Shown here: positions 58,085 through 64,000 of the stretch, piece by piece
How the letters are laid out: every line of letters begins with the position of its first letter
How positions within the stretch are numbered: position 1 is the first letter of the stretch
NCBI RefSeq assembly: GCF_036320965.1
Contig: NC_092225.1
Location: 1,423,756-1,487,755, forward strand
DNA from: Panulirus ornatus
Lineage: Eukaryota > Arthropoda > Malacostraca > Decapoda > Palinuridae
Reading direction: 5' to 3'
Length of the DNA: 64,000 bases
Position numbers and translations under genes: made by a program
The notes under the pieces: model-generated
Databases searched by the model: none
Seen by the model: the letters and a program-made list of their open reading frames with translations, nothing else
What the model was told of the DNA's origin: nothing

Positions 58085-59275
58085 GATATCTACTTAGATA
58101 TATGATGTATGATTAAAGACACGATATACACTTAAGAATATGATATTTACTTAAAGATATGATATCTACTCAAATGTAGGATTTTTACTTAAAAATAAGA
58201 TATATACTTAGATATATGATATCTACTTAACAGTATGATAATGATCGAAAGATATGATATCTACCAAACAGTATGATAATGATCAAAAGATATGATATCT
58301 ACTTAACAGTATGATAGTGATCGAAAGATATGATATCTACTTAACAGTATGATAATGATCGAAAGATATGATATCTACTTAACAGTATGATAATGATCGA
58401 AGATATGATATCTACTTAACAGTATGATAATGATTGAAGATATGATATCTACTTAACAGTATGATAATGATTGAAGATATATCTACTTAACAGTATGATA
58501 ATGATCGAAGATATGATATCTACTTAACAGTATGATAATGATTGAAGATATGATATCTACTTAACAGTATGATAATGATCGAAGATATGATATCTACTTA
58601 ACAGTATGATAATGATTGAAGATATGATATCTACTTAACAGTATGATAATGATCGAAGATATGATCTCTACTTAACAGTATGATAATGATTGAAGATATG
58701 ATATCTACTTAACAGTATGATAATGATTAAAGATATGATATCTACTTAACAGTATGATAATGATTGAAGATATGATATCTACTTAACAGTATGATAATGA
58801 TTGAAGATATGATTTCTACTTAACGGTATGATAATGACCGAAAGACATGATATCTACTTAACAGTATGATAATGATTGAAGATATGATATCTACTTAATA
58901 GTATGATAATGATTGAAGATATGATATCTACTTAACAGTATGATAATGATCGAAGATATGATATCTACTTAACAGTATGATAATGATTGAAGATATGATA
59001 TCTACTTAACAGTATGATAATGATTGAAGATATGATATCTACTTAACAGTATGATAATGATTAAAGATATGATATCTACTTAACAGTATGATAATGATTG
59101 AAGATATGATATCTACTTAACAGTATGATAATGATTGAAGATATGATTTCTACTTAACGGTATGATAATGACCGAAAGACATGATATCTACTTAACAGTA
59201 TGATAATGATTGAAGATATGATATCTACTTAACAGTATGATAATGATTGAAGATATGATATCTGCTTAAAGGTAA
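58085..59275. repeat. 37-bp minisatellite with 334-bp higher-order period
   Basis: Unit ATGATATCTACTTAACAGTA followed by TGATAATGATTGAAGAT (37 bp), about 30 copies. Regular from about 58220, with a degenerate lead-in (GATATCTACTTA only) at 58085-58220. Variant units recur exactly 334 bp apart: GATTAAAG at about 58725 and 59059, GATTTCTACTTAACGGTATG at 58811 and 59145. So a nine-unit block was duplicated. No spacers, so not a CRISPR array. Confidence 0.95.
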
Positions 59276-59379
59276 TGAATCCGAGATGGTTACCATACTA
59301 GACCTCTGCAGAGTAAGTGATCAACATTATATACAGGAGGAGGCCAACATTTTTCAGTGTTTTCTTGAGCCTTCTGATT

Positions 59380-60262
59380 TAACCGAGTGTGGCTAACGCT
59401 TCTTGTGGATTTATTCTACCAATGTCTTATGTTCTCATATTCATTCAAACATATTTTACACTTCTTGATTTATTTCATCATTCCTTATGCTTCTTATTGA
59501 TCTTTTTTTTTCAACCGTGTTTCACGCTTCTTGATAGCATTCAAATTACCTTAGAGTTCTCAGTGATTTATTCAACCGTATTTCACACTTCTTGATTTAT
59601 TCCGCCATGCCTCTCGTTCCTTATTGATTTACTCAACCGTATCTCGCGTTTCCTCATCTAATCCACCAGGCCTCTGGATTCTCATGGATTTATTCGACTG
59701 AGCCACTAACTCACCTCTAATTGATTTATTTGACCGTATATCACGTTTTTCACATACTCCATCATGCCTCTTGCTTCAGATTGATTTATTCGACCGTGAG
59801 TCATGCCTGAAGTATGTCAACTCGACTGTGCCTGACGCTTCGTGCTGGTTTACCTGACCGTGTTACATGCATCTTACTGATCTATTGGACTGTAGCCTAC
59901 GTTTCCTATTGATTTATTCTACAGCGAATAATGCTACGTATTAATTTATTTGACCTCGCTTTACTTCACTGATTTATTCGACCTGGCTTTACCTCTGATT
60001 TATTCGACCAGGCTTTAAACTTATTTAATGACCTGAGTTATCAGTTTTCTTCATTAGACCTGGTAGTAATTTACATCGATCTTTTCGACCTGGCTTCGCT
60101 TCACATTGATTAGTTGAAGATGCTTCACTTCCAATTGATCTACTTGACGTGACTTCACTTCAAAATGATTTAATTGAATGACTTCACTTTACAATGGTTC
60201 ATTTCACGAAGTTTCCCTTCGAACTGATGTGTTCTACCTGGCCTCACTTCAGATTGGTTCAT
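59380..60262. repeat. About 30-bp degenerate tandem repeat
   Basis: TGATTTATTCGACCGTATTT / CACGCTTCT phrases repeat about 25-28 times with heavy divergence, changing gradually to CACTTCAGATTGATTTATT and GACCTGGCTTCACTT forms on the right. Confidence 0.75.
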
Positions 60263-60364
60263 TCGACTGTTATGTTGACGACGAAATTCGAAGGAGATTT
60301 TTTTTGTGGTACTTACACTTCGGATTGTCCTGTAACTTCATTACTAATTTCAGCACATCAGGAT

Positions 60365-60540
60365 CCTTGTTGGGGTCAGAGAGATGACCATGTCCTCCAG
60401 TGGTCCAGAGTTCGAATCTCACAGATGACTCCTTATGGGTCAGATCAAACGTTAGGCCACTATACCCTAGGGTTGCACCGCTCTGCTCAAGGGTCATAAA
60501 GTAGTGCACAAGGGTCGAACCGTCTTTTTCAAAGGGTAAG
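60365..60540 (+). mobile_element. tRNA-derived SINE with tandem tail (M5)
   Basis: Head TTGGGGTCAGAGAGATGACC (60370-60389) and B box GAGTTCGAATC (60408-60418) align with the head of M1 at 9791-9836. The body has GGGTCAGATCAAACGTTAGG and CCACTATACCCTAGGG, then tail units TTGCACCGCTCTGCTCAAGG and GTCATAAAGTAGTGCACAAG. This copy links the tRNA-like head to the module shared with M2-M4. Confidence 0.55.
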
Positions 60541-61439
60541 TTTTTACAAGCAGGAACATTTCATGTAGGTTAGCTTTCGTTATGTGGGAGTTAATGTGAG
60601 AATAAGTAAGGATATTCTTACAGGAATTCCTATATTTTCTTGCCAAATTCGACCATTTCCAGCATCACCTCCAGTTAATACATCTCGAAACAAGTACATG
60701 AAATCAAGTAACAGGTAACGGAGGACCTACTGGCCAATAACGAGGTTACCTACTGAAGTAATAATCATTAATGCTGTGATCTGGATGAAATTTCAAACTG
60801 TGGCTTTTGAAAAGAACCTGATTAAATGCCACGGCATGAACACCCCTGCAGTAAGGACTGGTATCTAAGGCGCACAAAAGGTGGCTAGAACCAGTTCACA
60901 ATCAACACCAGGCTAGGTGTAGGCTCTGCAGTAACGGGGACGATGAGACAACAATTAGCGATTGGTCAGTGTGTTTCAGAGGGAAACGTGGGTCAAGATA
61001 GGTCATGTGTAAGTGTCTTTCACAGAGAGTGTTTCTCAGAGAGGAGGACGCGTGGGTCAAAGTGTGCCTGAGAATGAGAGAGAAATGGGTCAGCGTGATT
61101 TGGAGTGAGGGAGACACAGGTCGAAATATGATAATTCATGTAGCGTGTTCCTAAATAAAAGAGACGAGTCAGGAATAAACTTATGCAGCGAGTCTGGAAG
61201 TGAGGAAAACGTGAAGTCATTTTGGATACTGATGACTGGGCTTCAAAATTACACGTACTGTAGAAACTCCTCTAAGCTTATACATACCTTCAGTTAGATT
61301 GTTCTAATCATGTTCGTGAGAAGACGTGAAGATGCTGGAGTTACGATGGTCAAGCTAAGGTGTGTTACATTAACCTTACGACAACAGAGACTAGTCCAAG
61401 TTAGTATCCTAACACACTAGTCCAAGTTAGTATCCTAAC
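60541..61439. other. Unassigned sequence
   Basis: No gene recognised. 60960-61210 repeats GTGTTTCAGAGAGG / GTGGGTCAAAGTG-like phrases weakly (period near 60), possibly another eroded tandem array. Confidence 0.4.
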
Positions 61440-62535
61440 ACAAGTTATACTGGGGTCCTGTATTTATGGTTAAACTTTGAAGTTAGGCTGCGTTTCAGAA
61501 ATAATGATGTGACTCTGAAGTTATGCTGGGTTTTTGAGGTTATGGTGAGTTTCTGAAATTATGCTAGATTTTTAAAGTTATGCTGGGATTCTAAAGTTAT
61601 ATTTGGGCTTGGAAACTATCATATTCTGAGGTTACTCTGAAGTTATTTTTGGATCCCAAAGCTATGCTGAGCTCCTAAAGTTATGCTGCGGTACTGAAGT
61701 TGAGTTTTGAAGTTATGTTGGAATGCTGGAGATATATGATGTTCTGAAGTTCTGCAGAGGTTCTGGATTATTCTGGGCTTCTGAAGTTCTGCAGAGGTTT
61801 TAAGCTTATTCATGGTTTCTGAGGTTCAGACGTTTTGCTGGGGTTCTTGAGACCTGTTGGAGTTTTGGAGTTATGCTGATGTTTTGAAGTTATATTGGAG
61901 TTTAGAACTGCGATGGGGGCTCCGAAGTTGTGCTGGGCTGAAGTTAAGCTGTCGTCTTGAAGTTATGCTGGGGACCTCGAGTGTTCTGGTTTTGCTGAGG
62001 TTCTGGCGAAATGTTGTGGTTCTTAAGTTATGCTGGAACTCTGAGGCTATCCTGGAATTTTGGAGTTAGGGAGAAGATCTAATGTTATGCTAGAGTTATG
62101 CGGGTAGTCTGCAGTAACGTTAGGCTCTGAAGTTATGTTAGGGATCAGAAGTTATATACGGGTTTCACGTTACGTTGGGCATCTGAAGTTATGTTAGGGA
62201 TCAGAAGTTATACACGGGTTTCACGTTACGTTGGGCATCTGAAGTTATGATGCAATTCTGAAGCTATATTGGATGTAACAGTTATTTCGGAATGATGAAG
62301 TTATTACTTCATAATGATGAAGATATGTTGGGATGCTCATGTTATATGAGAATATGAAGTTATGAGGAGAAATTTGAATTCAAAAGTTAAATTCTGATTT
62401 TCGGTCCGTAAAGTTATGCTAGGGGCCTGAATTTAATGAGATGTTGAATTCATATCGGTATAATGAAGTTATCAGGATTCTAAAGCCACGTCACAAAGCT
62501 GAGGTTACTATCTGAATTCTGGAGTTATGTCAAGA
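61440..62535. repeat. About 20-bp degenerate tandem repeat
   Basis: TCTGAAGTTATGCTGGGGTT-type units, about 50 copies of variable length, over 1.1 kb. A nearly exact local duplication of about 59 bp (GGGATCAGAAGTTATACACG) lies at about 62140-62250. Confidence 0.8.
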
Positions 62536-64000
62536 TGGTGGACAAGATGAGGTTAACCAAGTCTTGACTAGACTAGAGAAGGTTGTGTTAGGTGAGGTTG
62601 GCCAGGCACAACTGTGCTAGGGGAGGCTGGTCGAGGTAAGGATCACCTCACTCGCTCAGCATGTAAGTCCAGGTGGTAAAGGTGTCAGTCATGTCGATCC
62701 TTCCAGCACAATATATCATCTGGCTTGATGAAAACCCTCGAAGGTCAGCATTAAACTTCCAAAACGTAAACAAAAAGAAAAGAAATGTGTCACAAAAACG
62801 TAACAGTTGTACACGAGTGAGTCTTAAGTTGCTAGATTCTCCACAGAATATTATTGTCAATTTCTCGTACAACATTACCCTCAGATTTTATGCTTTAGTA
62901 TAACGAAAACTGTACGACTACGGCAGTCAGTCGTGTGATGGAATAATAAAAGAAACAAAATAACCAGGATAGCAACATGCAGTTCGCCTGCATAAACTTC
63001 AGTATGTCTGAAATGTGTCGTGTGAGAGTAAACTTCATTTCGAAACTGATACATCACTCGCTGTTATCCGTCTAGATCTTTCGGGCCGCTTTATTGCGGG
63101 TTAGATTTTAGTTTTTGGGTTTATACATTTCCAGCACGTCTGGTGAATGCCTGGCTTCCAGCAGACATTCTCAAGCGAGCGTAAAATATCCTGGTGACGC
63201 TGTTGCCTCCAGCATGTCAAGCAGTTAAAGTCGGGGTGTGCTACGGGTGCTGTCACGCCACTCGCTCACGCCATCTGTTGATGTGGTGGCGAGTGAGCTC
63301 TCCGGCAAGAGTTACCCATTACTTTATCATGATAACATTATCAGCGTGGAAGTTTACTTGCCCTCTGCTCGGTTACTGTAAGGTATTATGTTCAGAGGTG
63401 GCAAGAGTCAAACGTTCGTAAATCAATATCTTTTTCAGAGCCTATTAGGCTTAATACCAAATATATGTATTACAGCTGTATATCAGCAACGAAGTCCTGA
63501 GTCTGACATTTAATTGTTCGTTATATTTGAATCCTGTTTCATTAGCTTAGGCATGTGTATGTTTAGTCTTTGTGTGTATGCACGAGTGTCTATCTTCATA
63601 TGTATATATGTGTATGAATGTATCTTGGTTTTATGGAGGTATTTGTGCGTGCATGTATTTATGTATGACTGCGTTTGTTTGTACAAATTCTTTCTCAGTC
63701 TTACCAGTAGAATATAGAATTGTGGTCGCCAAAAGTAGTTGGAAACTTGTTAATACTGCATGTGTCTCCCTCCTTCAAGACATGGACCCGAGGCACGCAT
63801 TTAGTTGCTGCTCCCATAGTTTCTATTTGGACGCCGGCCACTCAGTGATTGGCTGTTATGATACCTCTTTCTTCCCTTGAACAGCTAAGATGCGGAATTA
63901 TCTTCCTTCCTTCCTCCTTTTCCCCTTCCATGAACTTTCTACCCTTCAGAATTAAGTCTACAAACCTGTGGAACCCTGATTATTTTTCATTTTCTTTTTG
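62536..64000. other. Unassigned sequence to window end
   Basis: 62560-62640 has a few GGTTAGGTGAGGTTGGCC-like phrases. The rest shows no gene, RNA or repeat I can name; the longest frames are 75-102 codons without motifs. Confidence 0.45.

Noticed and set aside
58085..59275. CRISPR array
   Set aside because: The repeats are contiguous with no unique spacers, and the genome is eukaryotic.

Overview
This is a repeat-dominated eukaryotic window with no host protein-coding gene, rRNA or functional tRNA gene that I can recognise. Several features point to an arthropod, most likely a malacostracan/decapod crustacean: very long (TA)n, (GT)n and (CT)n tracts, many relics of non-LTR retrotransposons (LINEs), and a different degenerate minisatellite every few kilobases. 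The lineage is inferred from general repeat character, not from any database match.

Layout. From 1 to 9.3 kb there is a cluster of five RTE-type LINE copies on both strands, a short CR1-like reverse transcriptase (RT) relic and a small highly structured SINE. From 9.3 to 16 kb there are mostly degenerate tandem repeats (18, 20, 32, about 31 and 21 bp units), old SINE copies and a fossil RTE fragment. From 16.6 to 18.9 kb lies a CR1-like LINE relic that split an older tandem repeat. From 19.6 to 21 kb lies a jockey-like RT relic on the minus strand. From 22 to 25.7 kb there are two more RTE copies between compound microsatellites. From 25.7 to 31 kb there are tandem repeats and unassigned sequence. 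From 31.3 to 45.8 kb lies the densest part: eight RTE copies (one much older) and four copies of the structured SINE, nearly all separated by (TA)n tracts. From 46 to 51 kb there is mostly unassigned sequence with a 24-bp minisatellite. From 51.5 to 56.7 kb lies a decayed but nearly full-length I-like LINE (zinc-knuckle ORF1, then endonuclease, RT and RNase H). From 56.8 to 64 kb there are a (TA)n tract, a 37-bp minisatellite with a 334-bp higher-order period, two more degenerate arrays and unassigned sequence.

How the parts relate. RTE copies cover about 22 kb, roughly a third of the window. They are 5'-truncated, share one protein and one 3' untranslated region (3'UTR), and end in a conserved 28-nt stem-loop just before an A-rich or (TA)n tail. 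The structured non-tRNA SINE ends in the same kind of stem-loop and the same sort of tail. This suggests the SINE is mobilised by the RTE machinery through a shared 3' end. Both elements are repeatedly bounded on one or both sides by (TA)n, which suggests insertion into, or birth of, TA microsatellites. A second SINE type with a tRNA-like head carries a tail of about 21-22 bp tandem units and seems to have spawned some of the local minisatellites. None of the elements looks intact, but several RT segments keep their catalytic motifs and are recent.
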